NCBI GenBank assembly: GCA_959601495.1
Contig: CAUGPT010000003.1
Location: 24,063-88,062, forward strand
From: Avispirillum sp959601495
GTDB taxonomy: Bacteria > Bacillota > Clostridia > Oscillospirales > CAG-272
Length of the DNA stretch: 64,000 nucleotides
Reading direction: 5' to 3'
Every line of letters starts with the position of its first letter. Position 1 is the stretch's first letter. Positions 16,036 through 24,268 of the stretch are shown here, piece by piece. The notes beneath the pieces were generated by a model. The model was not told where the DNA came from. It was given only the letters and a program-made list of their open reading frames with translations, and did not search any database. The position numbers and the translations under genes are program-made.

Positions 16036-16065
16036 GCCGTCTGCAGCCCGCGGGCTGCAGACGGC
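16036..16065. repeat. Perfect 30-base palindrome
   Basis: GCCGTCTGCAGCCCG is followed directly by its reverse complement, with no loop. It lies in the 412-base gap between the PASTA protein gene and spoVT. It is followed by AAAAC, so it is not an obvious plus-strand terminator; it could extrude as a cruciform or bind a dimeric protein. Confidence 0.6.
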
Positions 16066-16140
16066 AAAACGGACAGCTGCCGCATATGAGCATTGCGGAC
16101 GGTGGACCGCGAAGTCAAATAATGATCGCAAAATTCCGAA

Positions 16141-16190
16141 GCACCGCGTGAAAACAGATGACCGCACTCTGTTTTCACGCGGTGCTTTTT
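16141..16190. terminator. Strong bidirectional-looking terminator upstream of spoVT
   Basis: GCACCGCGTGAAAACAGA pairs perfectly with TCTGTTTTCACGCGGTGC (18 bp, 9-base loop), followed by TTTTTAT. It closes the zinc-ribbon operon on the plus strand. The rest of the gap up to 16347 holds only the spoVT ribosome-binding region. Confidence 0.75.
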
Positions 16191-16347
16191 ATATAAGAAA
16201 AGCAAATGCCGCTTCTCATACACTCCCGACGATCGCAATCAGCCCATCCGCGCACCGAGGCATAAATATACCGGGCGGGTATAAATCGCCTTTTCTTACA
16301 AATACTATTTCTGCGAGAAAGCACAAGCATCAAAAAGGAGATAATAT

Positions 16348-16884
16348 ATGAAAGCTACAGGAATAGTACGAAGGATCGACGATCTCGGACGCGTCGTGAT
16401 TCCTAAGGAGATAAGAAGGACCATGCGTATACGCGAGGGCGACCCGCTTGAAATATACACCGACCGCGACGGCGAAGTTATATTCAAAAAATACTCCCCC
16501 ATCGGCGAGCTTTCCCAGTTTGCCGCGCAGTATGCGGAGACACTTAACAAGACCTGCGGACTGGCTGTGGTCATATGCGACCGCGACGCGGTCATCGCCG
16601 GTGCGGGCGTCCCCAAACGGGAATACACGGACAGAAAGCTGTCGTCCGAGTTTGAGAGCATCATCGAAGCCAGAACTCTTTTCACGGCGGGCGCTGAGGA
16701 AATTCCCATCGTGGACGGCAGTCAGTGCTTTATAAGCTGCGCTATGCCCATTATCACCGACGGTGATATTACCGGCTGCGTGGCATCAGTGCTGCAGCCT
16801 GATGTGCCCAAACTGCAGGGAAACCTTGAAACAAAGCTCATTCAGACCGCCGCCGGATTTCTCGGCAGGCAGCTTGAGGGCTGA
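16348..16884 (+). CDS. spoVT: Stage V sporulation protein T, AbrB-family regulator
   Basis: This 178-residue protein is the same length as Bacillus subtilis SpoVT. The N-terminal SpoVT/AbrB swapped-hairpin DNA-binding domain is clear (GIVRRIDDLGRVVIPKEIRR, then REGDPLEIY). Residues about 55-178 form the GAF-like domain. In Bacillus it adjusts sigma-G-dependent genes in the forespore; here it supports a spore-forming ancestry. AAAAAGGAG lies 8 bases upstream of the ATG. It is monocistronic and ends convergently with the glycerate kinase gene. Confidence 0.92.
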   Translation: MKATGIVRRIDDLGRVVIPKEIRRTMRIREGDPLEIYTDRDGEVIFKKYSPIGELSQFAAQYAETLNKTCGLAVVICDRDAVIAGAGVPKREYTDRKLSSEFESIIEARTLFTAGAEEIPIVDGSQCFISCAMPIITDGDITGCVASVLQPDVPKLQGNLETKLIQTAAGFLGRQLEG

Positions 16885-17133
16885 AGGAAAATACAAAAAG
16901 ACAAACCGCGGCGCTCGGCAAAAAAGCCTTGTACAAGCTCCGCAACGCTTCAGAGCACGCGCGTGCGGTACCCATTTTGAGTACACACGCACGATCCGCG
17001 GCTACGGATCGCAAGACTTCGGGTTCGGCGGTACATGTACCGCAAGGCAACCGTGTCTGCGTTCCTTATATGCCGCCGCAGCCCTTGCGCACACTCCGAC
17101 GAAGCAGTTTACCGTTTCAGATCGGCATCACGG

Positions 17134-17181
17134 AAAAAAAGCCTTGCATCCCGCTGCATGCGAAACGCAAGGCTTTTCTTT
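17134..17181. terminator. Bidirectional terminator between spoVT and glycerate kinase
   Basis: AAAAAAAGCCTTGC (to 17147) and GCAAGGCTTTTCTTTT (from 17167) form a stem with A and T runs on either side, serving both convergent genes. The stretch from 16885 to 17133 has no convincing gene. Confidence 0.75.
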
Positions 17182-17188
17182 TGATATG

Positions 17189-18307
17189 TTACACGGAATG
17201 CTTCTCTTTCCAGTCCGCAAAGAACTTTTCCGCGCTGCGCATAAGGTTGTCGGAGGCATTCTCAAACGCCTCGTCGTCCCCCTGCCCGTTTGCAATGGGC
17301 ACGACGTATATATTCTCTCCCACGGGCGTTCCGTCGTAGCGCCCGCAGAATACGACGCAAGGCTTGCCGTCCTCTATACGGCTGATGACGCCGCCGACCG
17401 CCTTGCCCATAAAGCTCTGGCTGTCGAAGCTGCCCTCGCCGGTCACTATCATGTCGCAGTCTCTAGCGGCGCGTCTGAATTTATACACGTCAAGAACGGC
17501 ATCTATGCCGGACACGACATTTGCCTTGAGAAATGCCAGCGCGCCGTACGCAATGCCGCCCGCGGCGCCCGCACCCTCAATATCGGCGCAGTTCGTTCCC
17601 GTGACGCGTCTGACGACTCTGTCAAACTTTTTGTCGCCGTCCTCAAGACGCTTTACGCCTGCCGCATCCGCACCCTTCTGCGGCGCAAACACCTTAGCGC
17701 AGCCGCTCTTTCCGAGCAGCGGATTCTTAACGTCGCAAAGCAGTGTGAACTCCACATCGCTGTATTTGGAAAAAGCCTGATTGTATTCTATATTCTCCAC
17801 CCTGTGCAGCGTGCCGCCCACGGGAGTAAAATGGTTGCCGCATATATCAACGAAGCTGACTCCCATGGCGCTGAGCATGCCCGCGCCGCAGTCGTTCGTG
17901 CAGCTGCCGCCGAGCGCAAGGATTATTCTGTGCGCGCCCCTTGAAGTCGCAAACGATATCATCTGACCGACGCCGTAGCTTGACGTTTTCTCGGGATTTG
18001 ACCGTTTGCCGGCAAGCGTCAGCCCCACTGCCTGTGAGCACTCGATAACGGCACAGCGGCCGTCGTCCACAAAACCGATGCCTGCCTTTACCTTCTTTCC
18101 GAAAGGCCCCTCGACCTCGATCTTTTCAAAACGTCCGCCCAGATACGACGTTACAAGGGCTGCCGTGCCCTCTCCGCCGTCGGCAAGCGGCATATTTATA
18201 AAGCCGCAGTCGCCGAAGGCGCGCTTCGCGGCGTGAGTTATGACTTTGACCGCCTTTTCGGCGCTTATCGTCCCCTTAAAAGAATCCGGAGCGATCAGAA
18301 TTTTCAT
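17189..18307 (-). CDS. Glycerate 2-kinase (GarK family)
   Basis: This 372-residue protein opens with MKILIAPDSFKGTISAEKA, the signature N-terminus of GarK/GlxK-type glycerate kinases (PF02595), and has MPLADGGEGT, ALGGSCTNDCGAGM and VTGEGSFDSQS. It phosphorylates D-glycerate with ATP to 2-phosphoglycerate, feeding serine or glyoxylate carbon into glycolysis. ATG 18305-18307 was chosen because GGGGGAT precedes it; an in-frame TTG five codons earlier is less likely. It appears to be transcribed alone. Confidence 0.92.
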   Translation of the reverse strand: MKILIAPDSFKGTISAEKAVKVITHAAKRAFGDCGFINMPLADGGEGTAALVTSYLGGRFEKIEVEGPFGKKVKAGIGFVDDGRCAVIECSQAVGLTLAGKRSNPEKTSSYGVGQMISFATSRGAHRIILALGGSCTNDCGAGMLSAMGVSFVDICGNHFTPVGGTLHRVENIEYNQAFSKYSDVEFTLLCDVKNPLLGKSGCAKVFAPQKGADAAGVKRLEDGDKKFDRVVRRVTGTNCADIEGAGAAGGIAYGALAFLKANVVSGIDAVLDVYKFRRAARDCDMIVTGEGSFDSQSFMGKAVGGVISRIEDGKPCVVFCGRYDGTPVGENIYVVPIANGQGDDEAFENASDNLMRSAEKFFADWKEKHSV

Positions 18308-18471
18308 GAACTTATCCCCCAAAAATTCCAGAATTAAGCATAACCGTCTCGCTTATAATGCAATTATAACATATAATTACACAAATTGAAAGTCTTTTTT
18401 GGTAAAAAAACATATAAATTTTATGAGGAAAAAATCAAAAAATCATATTTGAAGCAAAAGAATAATAATTC

Positions 18472-18500
18472 TTGACAAATTTACGCATATGTTGTATAAT
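18472..18500 (+). promoter_or_regulatory. Consensus sigma-A promoter of the TetR-family gene
   Basis: TTGACA (18472-18477), 17-base spacer, TATAAT (18495-18500). The 97-base leader that follows contains nested inverted repeats: TTGTAAA (18505-18511) with TTTACAA (18560-18566), and AAATATC (18523-18529) with GATATTT (18543-18549). These may be an autoregulatory operator or an RNA structure. Confidence 0.85.
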
Positions 18501-18597
18501 CGTGTTGTAAAGTTGTTGTTTAAAATATCGCTTCGGCAATGAGATATTTAAAATAGCGTTTTACAATTATTGGCAGCCACAGCAAAGGAGAAATAAT

Positions 18598-19185
18598 ATG
18601 TCAAGACAGCATCAGCAGGAAAGAAGCGAAGCAGTAAAGCAGATGATCCTTCAGGCAGCGCTCAACATCGGGCTTGAAGAAGGCAACGAAAATGTTACCG
18701 TACGTCGTATAGGCGAGCGTATCGGTTATTCTACCGGAGTAATATATTACCATTTTAAAGATAAACAGGATATTCTTGATGAGCTTGCGCGTCAGCTTGA
18801 CCGTGAAGCATACGAGACCGCAAAGTCTTTTATAGATATGGACAAACCGGTCAAAGAGGCGCTGAAAGGTCTTTACATCAGCATAGCCGATCTGTCGGAA
18901 AGGGCTCCCTCCGACTACAAGCGCCTTTTTACCAACAGACGCAAGTACGGAAGCAGCCAAACCGTATGGATAGGGCTTATTAAAGAGCTTATGGATATCG
19001 CCGTCGAACGCGGAGAGCTCCGGATAAAGGACACTGCGATTGCTTCCACTTGCCTTCTCAGCTATATAATCGGCAGCAATATACTTTTTGTTGAGCTTAA
19101 AAGCGGCGTCGCCGGCAGCTCCAAGGATTATGCCGACCGCGTAGTAGACGTTATCCTCAACGGTTTAATAAACGCCGGCATCTGA
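18598..19185 (+). CDS. TetR/AcrR-family transcriptional regulator
   Basis: This 195-residue protein has a typical TetR N-terminal DNA-binding domain (about 12-58: AALNIGLEEG, VTVRRIGERIGYSTGVIYYHFKDKQDIL) and a helical ligand-binding domain. AAAGGAG lies upstream of the ATG. There is no adjacent transporter or enzyme in the same direction, so its target is unknown. The inverted repeats in its own leader suggest autorepression. A hairpin terminator follows within 17 bases. Confidence 0.9.
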   Translation: MSRQHQQERSEAVKQMILQAALNIGLEEGNENVTVRRIGERIGYSTGVIYYHFKDKQDILDELARQLDREAYETAKSFIDMDKPVKEALKGLYISIADLSERAPSDYKRLFTNRRKYGSSQTVWIGLIKELMDIAVERGELRIKDTAIASTCLLSYIIGSNILFVELKSGVAGSSKDYADRVVDVILNGLINAGI

Positions 19186-19201
19186 CAGTATATATATGCA
19201 T

Positions 19202-19237
19202 AAAAAAGCTCTCTGCTGTTTTGCAGAGAGCTTTTTT
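19202..19237. terminator. Bidirectional terminator after the TetR gene
   Basis: AAAAAAGCTCTCTGC and GCAGAGAGCTTTTTT form a 15-base stem with a TGTTTT loop. The T run on both strands means that it can also end a minus-strand transcript coming from 19483. Confidence 0.9.
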
Positions 19238-19483
19238 CACATAGGGGATAGGTGCGCGCATTATACGGCGAACGGGCTGCGATACAAAGCGTGTAAAATC
19301 AGGCAGTACCGTACGGGCGCGTGCCGAACGGTCTTATCGCGACGCGAGGGCGGCGTCCGGCGGGTCCCGCCGCGGCTGTAAGGCAAAGCCCGCGCATCTT
19401 CTGCGTTTAGAAATACAAAGAAAGAAGCAGCCGCGCTCCGTGCGCCTCGCGTCAGGAATAACTCCCTCGCGATTACTGCTTCC
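19202..19483 (-). ncRNA. Candidate structured noncoding RNA
   Basis: A near-consensus promoter on the minus strand (19490-19518) and a strong terminator (19202-19237) bracket about 280 GC-rich bases with no convincing reading frame or ribosome-binding site. Inside, GAAGCAG near 19475 can pair with CTGCTTC near 19420, GGCGGGACCCGCC forms a hairpin near 19365, and CCGTACGG is self-complementary near 19310. I see no RNase P, tmRNA or SRP RNA core motifs. 6S RNA is possible but not shown. Confidence 0.4.
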
Positions 19484-19489
19484 GAAATA

Positions 19490-19518
19490 AGTGTATCAGT
19501 CCCGCCGCAAGTTGTCAA
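19490..19518 (-). promoter_or_regulatory. Sigma-A promoter for the candidate RNA
   Basis: TTGACA (19513-19518), 17-base spacer, TACACT (19490-19495) on the minus strand, with no gene downstream before the terminator. Confidence 0.6.
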
Positions 19519-19730
19519 GGGTAATATTCGGAATGCTCGCACGGAAGTCTTTCCCGAACGTTTTCGATATACTTCCCGCCCGAAAGGTATGTACGGCAAA
19601 GGTGCAGCGTTTTCCGAAGGACCCGGAGAAAGAGGCGCCGTATGGCAGCTGTCGGAAGAATCAAATTTTGATAACTCCTCGACGCAGAAAAAAATTTATG
19701 ATATAATCAAATCAGGAATGGAGGACGAAG

Positions 19731-20092
19731 ATGGAAAATCATTCGATCAAAGATTTAGAGACATACAAAAAGCTTGTAGAGAAATGTCTCAGGGAGAACT
19801 ACAATCATACAGAGAACGCCGTACAATACTTAATGAAAGAGTACGAGCCGGACTTCAAGAGTATTTTCGAAGAAGGATTCTCTCCGGAAGGAGCAGCAAT
19901 CGGTATGGTAATGAATTTGCTCTGACCTCCAAAGAAGGAAACAAATTCAAGGTCGTTATTGTCGACGCGACTTCGGACGAGCAATGCTCCGAAACAATAC
20001 AAAAGGGTTTGGAGAAATTTCACAGTTCGAAGTCCGAGACGGAGTATATACAAAGGATGAAGGAAGCGTTTCCGTACGCATTCAAGGACTGA
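19731..20092 (+). pseudogene. Small hypothetical gene, apparently frameshifted
   Basis: ATG 19731 with GGAGG 9 bases upstream opens a 64-codon frame (MENHSIKDLETYKKLVEKCL...) that stops at 19925. Its composition looks natural. The frame one base back stays open to the TAG-free end at 20092 and its last 57 residues also look natural (NKFKVVIVDATSDEQ..., RMKEAFPYAFKD), but it has no start codon there. The simplest reading is one gene of about 120 residues broken by a single indel around 19890-19925. The alternatives are a complete 64-residue protein (19731-19925), or a 167-residue frame from 19589, whose first part looks unnatural. No family recognised. Confidence 0.5.
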
Positions 20093-20134
20093 AGTTTTCT
20101 GAAAAAGCGATCAAAAACACGGAGGGTTTGACAT

Positions 20135-20308
20135 ATGGATACTAAAGATACTAAAACGACGTCAGATGCGGAGAAAGACCTGTCCTCAGAGAAGAAAGTG
20201 CACATTTACACAGCGGAAGAAATGGACAAAATGGACACGGAAATGTTCTGTCGAGCAGTGAAAGCAGCGAAAAAATACAAGGAACAGTTGACGAAAGCGA
20301 AGAAATAA
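20135..20308 (+). CDS. Small charged hypothetical protein
   Basis: A 57-residue frame starts at ATG 20135 with GGAGGG about 9 bases upstream and ends at TAA 20306-20308. The product is Lys/Glu/Asp-rich (begins MDTKDTKTTSDAEKDLSSEK, ends KEQLTKAKK), with no Cys-rich or membrane motif. It lies 42 bases after the preceding frameshifted gene, and a strong terminator follows at 20375. Function unknown. Confidence 0.6.
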   Translation: MDTKDTKTTSDAEKDLSSEKKVHIYTAEEMDKMDTEMFCRAVKAAKKYKEQLTKAKK

Positions 20309-20374
20309 AGGCTTCGGACGAAGCATATCGCGCCCGCCGCGGGAGATCGGCATAAGAAGTAAACGGCGCAAAAG

Positions 20375-20417
20375 CGGCGGAGCCGTGGGAAATTCTCCCA
20401 CGGCTCCGCCGTTTTTT
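20375..20417. terminator. Strong terminator, convergent gene boundary
   Basis: CGGCGGAGCCGTGGGA pairs with TCCCACGGCTCCGCCG (16 bp) followed by TTTTTT, with A residues on the other side. It separates the plus-strand small genes from the minus-strand decarboxylase subunits. Confidence 0.9.
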
Positions 20418-20571
20418 ATTTATCCTTTTCCTCTTTTCCTGCCTTGCGGCGGGTCACGAGGTTCAGAAGCATTACGGTAACCACGATCACGGCGGTCACA
20501 ATAAATACTCCCGCCATTCCCTTGCCTATTACGGGCAGCACGTCGTACAGTGCATGAATATCGAATTTCAT
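20416..20571 (-). CDS. OadG-like small membrane subunit of a sodium-pumping decarboxylase
   Basis: This 51-residue product has one N-terminal membrane segment (about 12-37, KGMAGVFIVTAVIVVTVMLL) followed by a Lys/Glu-rich tail. This is the shape of gamma/OadG subunits that anchor and stabilise the decarboxylase complex. ATG 20569-20571 has GAGGT upstream. It lies 105 bases downstream of the beta-subunit gene; that gap holds an ATTTCCCGCC/GGGCGGAAAT hairpin (about 20603-20627). No alpha or biotin-carrier subunit is nearby. Confidence 0.6.
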   Translation of the reverse strand: MKFDIHALYDVLPVIGKGMAGVFIVTAVIVVTVMLLNLVTRRKAGKEEKDK

Positions 20572-20676
20572 ATATTTTACCTCATTATATATTTGTAGGT
20601 TCGCATTTCCCGCCTGCGGGCGGAAATGTGTTTTTTTGCAAATGCCGAATATTCTCCGCGGCTATATACCGCGGCG

Positions 20677-21807
20677 TCAGCGGGGGATAAGGTTCAGTAT
20701 CATGCCGCCCGCGATGACGGAGGCTATCTGACCCGACACGTTAACTCCTACGGCGTGCATGAGCAGAAAGTTCTGGTTATCCTCTTTAAGTCCCATTTTG
20801 TGGACGACACGCGCGGACATGGGGAAAGCGGATATGCCCGCCGCGCCTATCATGGGGTTGATCTTCTTTGATTTCGGCAGGAAAATGTTTATGAGCTTTG
20901 CAAACAGAACGCCGCCCGCCGTATCGAATATGAATGCCACAAGTCCGAGGGCGAGTATCATGAGCGTCTGCAGGGTAAGGAAGTAGCGCGCCTGCATTTT
21001 AGTCGCGATCGTCAGACCGAGGAGAAGCGTTACAAGGTTCGGCAGCACCTTCTGCGCCGTTTCGGAAAGCGAGTCAAGCACTCCGCATTCGCGTATGAGG
21101 TTGCCGAACATCAGAAAGCCTATAAGCGCAACGCTGCGGGGCGAGACTATACCTGTTATTACGGTTATGACTATGGGGAAAAGGATACGCGTCGTTTTGG
21201 AGACTGCCGCGGGTCTGTACTCCATACGGATGAGGCGCTCTTTTTTCGTCGTCAGAAGCTTTATGACGGGCGGCTGCACGATGGGCACGAGCGCCATGTA
21301 CGAATACGCCGCGACCATGATCGCTCCCGTATAAAGAGAGTCGAAATAGTTTGCGACGAATATGGATGTGGGTCCGTCCGCCGCGCCGATTATGGCAATA
21401 GACGCCGCGTCCTTTGTATCAAAGCCGAGCAGCGCCGCAACACCGAGAGTGAAGAATATGCCGAACTGCGCGGCGGCTCCGAATATCATAAGCTTCGGAT
21501 TTGACAGAAGCGGTCCGAAATCTATCATTGCGCCGATGCCGATGAACAGCAGCAGCGGAAACAGCTCGTTCGCAATGCCCGCGTTGAACAGAACGTCGAT
21601 GATCCCCTCTTCCGTCGCGCCGTCGTACACCTGGTTCACCGCGCCGGACAGCGGCAGGTTTACAAGGATCGCGCCGAAGCCGATAGGAAGCAGCAGCGTC
21701 GGCTCCATATCCTTTTTGATAGCAAGAAAGATCAGCACCGCGCCGATCACCCACATGACGACTTCGCGCCATGTGATATTCAGAACGTTTGAAAACAGCT
21801 CTGCCAT
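20677..21807 (-). CDS. Sodium-translocating decarboxylase beta subunit (OadB/GcdB family)
   Basis: This 376-residue, strongly hydrophobic protein has OadB-family landmarks: IGIGAMIDFGPLLSNP, IGAADGPTSIFVA, MFGNLIRECGVL and GAAGISAFPMSARVV. The beta subunit couples decarboxylation of a carboxybiotin intermediate to Na+ export. Here only beta and a gamma-like gene are present, without the carboxyltransferase (alpha) or biotin carrier. They must be encoded elsewhere, or the pair has another role. The leader contains a riboswitch-like structure and terminator. An AGAGGAAAGAG stretch precedes the ATG. Confidence 0.92.
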   Translation of the reverse strand: MAELFSNVLNITWREVVMWVIGAVLIFLAIKKDMEPTLLLPIGFGAILVNLPLSGAVNQVYDGATEEGIIDVLFNAGIANELFPLLLFIGIGAMIDFGPLLSNPKLMIFGAAAQFGIFFTLGVAALLGFDTKDAASIAIIGAADGPTSIFVANYFDSLYTGAIMVAAYSYMALVPIVQPPVIKLLTTKKERLIRMEYRPAAVSKTTRILFPIVITVITGIVSPRSVALIGFLMFGNLIRECGVLDSLSETAQKVLPNLVTLLLGLTIATKMQARYFLTLQTLMILALGLVAFIFDTAGGVLFAKLINIFLPKSKKINPMIGAAGISAFPMSARVVHKMGLKEDNQNFLLMHAVGVNVSGQIASVIAGGMILNLIPR

Positions 21808-21894
21808 ATTTCTCTTTCCTCTTTTCGGTTATTTCAAATGTTTTGGGGCAGCGGCGTTTCTCTGTGCCTTTCGCCGGAATATGCGCCCTGCCCC

Positions 21895-22031
21895 GAAAAC
21901 TAAAAAGACTTTTATCGGACGCCGAAAAAAGCGCCCGATAAAAGTCTTGCCGTTTAATTCTCAAGCGGGCATTTCTGCCGTACTGACGCCGAAGACGCGG
22001 ATAAAAGCCGCCGACTACTCCCTTTTATCGG
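21895..22031 (-). promoter_or_regulatory. Riboswitch-like leader (yybP-ykoY-type candidate) with switchable terminator
   Basis: On the minus strand the leader starts with CCGATAAAAGGGAGTAG (22031 down) and closes with GGCAAGACTTTTATCGG (about 21951-21935). The two ends pair as an outer stem, and GGGAGTAG/GGCAAGAC are the conserved flanks I recall for the Mn2+-sensing yybP-ykoY class. The 3' arm CTTTTATCGG (21935-21944) can instead pair with CCGATAAAAGTCTT (21905-21918) to make a terminator followed by TTTTTAGTTTT. Ligand-stabilised outer pairing would therefore turn the decarboxylase genes on. Class assignment is by eye. Confidence 0.6.
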
Positions 22032-22045
22032 AATATTACGCATTT

Positions 22046-22074
22046 ATAATATCACATTCCCTTAAAATTTTCAA
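22046..22074 (-). promoter_or_regulatory. Sigma-A promoter of the oadB leader
   Basis: TTGAAA (22069-22074), 17-base spacer, TATTAT (22046-22051) on the minus strand. It is placed so that the transcript begins just before the riboswitch-like stem. Confidence 0.75.
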
Positions 22075-22200
22075 CACTTTTTTCGATTTTTATGCATCTG
22101 TTTTTTGCCGTGAAACGTATCCGCGTGCCTATGCTGCGCCGCAACGCGCCCGAAAAAAGCGAAAAAGTAGGCTCTGCCTCTTTATTTTTTCACCCTTTTA

Positions 22201-22209
22201 TGTTATAAT
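22201..22209 (+). promoter_or_regulatory. Extended -10 promoter element upstream of asnB
   Basis: TGTTATAAT matches an extended -10 (TGnTATAAT). No good -35 is seen. About 180 bases of leader follow before asnB, in which I see no known riboswitch. Confidence 0.45.
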
Positions 22210-22392
22210 GTATTAAATAATCATTATGCAGCGATGTTCAAAAGCTTCTCTGCCCAACTGCCCTGCGGCGCAGCACCGGCATCTGCAAAACGCAGCGCCG
22301 CATGCGGCATTGCGGGTTTGTACATCCGCAGTTTTTAGAGATTTCTCGGCGCTTCGGCGTCTTTACGGCAATTACGAAAGGAACCAAGCGAT

Positions 22393-24255
22393 ATGTGCGG
22401 TATTGTAGGCTTTACCGGAAATATAGTAAACAGAAACGAAGTCATCCGCAAAATGGCTGACAGGATAATACACCGCGGCCCCGACATGGAAGGCTACCAC
22501 ATAAGCGGCGACGGAAAGTACGACAGCATTGCCCTCGGTCACCGCAGGCTGAGCATCATCGACCTTTCCGACGGTCATCAGCCCATGTACAACGAGGACG
22601 GCAGCGTTGTCATCGTTTACAACGGCGAGGTGTACAACTTTGAAAGCCTGCGCGACGAGCTTATCGCGCACGGTCACGTTTTCAAGACCCGCTGCGACAC
22701 GGAGGTACTCATCCACGGCTGGGAGCAGTACGGCACCGCTCTCGCCGCAAAGCTGAGAGGCATGTTCTCCTTTGCCATATGGGATTCCAACACAAATACG
22801 CTGTACGGCGCGCGCGACTACTTCGGCATAAAGCCGTTTTACTACTCCCGTCTCGAGGGCGGCGGGCTGCTTTTCGGCTCTGAGATAAAGAGCTTTTTCG
22901 AGCATCCCGAATACAAAGCGGCGGTAAACCCCGAGGCGCTGCGCCCATATCTCACCTTCCAGTTCAGCGCCATGGACGAAACGTTTTTCAAAGGCACGTA
23001 CAAGCTGCCGCCGGCGCACTGGTTCACATGGCACGCGGGAGAAATGCACATCGAGCGCTACTGGGATGCCGATTTCTCGCACAAAACCTCAAAAAGCTTT
23101 GAAAAGTGCACCGACGAGCTTGACGCGCGAATACATGAATCCGTTGCGGCACACAGGATCAGCGACGTAAAGGTGGGCGCCTTCCTCTCCGGCGGCGTTG
23201 ACTCAAGCTACATCACAGCCTGCCTTATGCCCGACGAGACATTTTCCGTCGGCTTTGACTCCGGCGACGGCTCGCACAAGTTCGACGAAACAAATGAGGC
23301 AGGCGAGCTTTCCGATATACTCGGCATCAAAAACTACCGCGATATGCTGAACTCCGAGGAATGCATAGACGCTTTTGCAAATATCCAGTACCACATGGAC
23401 GAACCGCAGTCCAACCCCTCGTCCGTACCCCTGTATTTTCTCGCAAGGCTCGCAAAGCAACACGTTACCGTTGTGCTCTCGGGTGAGGGTGCGGACGAAA
23501 TATACGCTGGATACGAATGGTACGACGAAACTCCGACCATGAGAAAGTACAAAAAGCTGCCCGCGTTTATCCGCCGTGCGGCATCGGGCGCGGCACAGCA
23601 CCTGCCGTACTTCAAGGGTCACGATTTCATCATTAAGGGCAGCGGCAGACCCGAGGACTGGTTTATCGGTCAGGCGCTGGTTTTCCCCGAAAAAGAAGCT
23701 TATGACATACTGAAGCCGAAATACCGCGTGGGCCCCTCCGCAAGAGAGGTCGCGGCTCCCATATATGACCGTGTGCGCGATCTTTCCGAGCTTGACAAAA
23801 AGCAGTATCTGGATTTGAATCTCTGGCTGCCCGGCGACATCCTTCTCAAGGCGGACAAGATGAGCATGGCTCATTCGCTTGAGCTGCGTGTTCCCTACCT
23901 TGACCGCGAGGTCATGCAGGACGCGGGCGTTTATCCCGATTCGTACAAGATAGCGGGCGACACAAAAGAGATACTGCGCCGCGCCGCCAACAGGACCCTG
24001 CCGGACCAGTGGGCAAACAGAAAGAAAAAGGGCTTTCCCGTTCCGATCGCCCGCTGGCTTTGCGACGAAAAGTTTTCTTCCAAAATAAAAGAATACTTCA
24101 CGTCAGACGTCGCAGGCGAATATTTCGATCAGGACAAGCTTGTGGCAATGCTTGCGGATCCCGCCCACGACAGGCGCAAGATCTGGACGGCATACACTTT
24201 CCTTGTATGGCACAAGCAGTTTATAGAAGGCGCCGCTTTCGGCGCAAACATATGA
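22393..24255 (+). CDS. asnB: Glutamine-dependent asparagine synthetase (AsnB family)
   Basis: This 620-residue protein has an N-terminal class II glutaminase domain with catalytic Cys2 (MCGIVGFTG) and GHRRLSIIDLS. The C-terminal synthetase domain has the pyrophosphate loop LSGGVDSSYI (about 265-274) and GEGADEIYAGYEWY. Family members make asparagine, but some (AsnH of lactococci, AsnB1 of lactobacilli) amidate peptidoglycan side carboxylates. It heads an operon with a D-aspartate-ligase-like ATP-grasp enzyme, aspartate racemase and a MurE-like ligase, so amidation of a D-Asp cross-bridge to D-Asn is the attractive reading. AAAGGA precedes the ATG; the next gene begins 13 bases after the stop. 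Confidence 0.93.
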   Translation: MCGIVGFTGNIVNRNEVIRKMADRIIHRGPDMEGYHISGDGKYDSIALGHRRLSIIDLSDGHQPMYNEDGSVVIVYNGEVYNFESLRDELIAHGHVFKTRCDTEVLIHGWEQYGTALAAKLRGMFSFAIWDSNTNTLYGARDYFGIKPFYYSRLEGGGLLFGSEIKSFFEHPEYKAAVNPEALRPYLTFQFSAMDETFFKGTYKLPPAHWFTWHAGEMHIERYWDADFSHKTSKSFEKCTDELDARIHESVAAHRISDVKVGAFLSGGVDSSYITACLMPDETFSVGFDSGDGSHKFDETNEAGELSDILGIKNYRDMLNSEECIDAFANIQYHMDEPQSNPSSVPLYFLARLAKQHVTVVLSGEGADEIYAGYEWYDETPTMRKYKKLPAFIRRAASGAAQHLPYFKGHDFIIKGSGRPEDWFIGQALVFPEKEAYDILKPKYRVGPSAREVAAPIYDRVRDLSELDKKQYLDLNLWLPGDILLKADKMSMAHSLELRVPYLDREVMQDAGVYPDSYKIAGDTKEILRRAANRTLPDQWANRKKKGFPVPIARWLCDEKFSSKIKEYFTSDVAGEYFDQDKLVAMLADPAHDRRKIWTAYTFLVWHKQFIEGAAFGANI

Positions 24256-24268
24256 AAAGAGGCATTTT

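Noticed and set aside
16885..17133. Long plus-strand open frame running through the spoVT-glycerate kinase gap
   Set aside because: Mostly read-through of spoVT's other frame and antisense of the kinase; no start site or protein-like composition.
19589..20092. Single 167-residue protein
   Set aside because: Its first half overlaps a better-initiated frame starting at 19731 and looks like out-of-frame translation; only its last 57 residues look real, so I describe a frameshifted gene instead.
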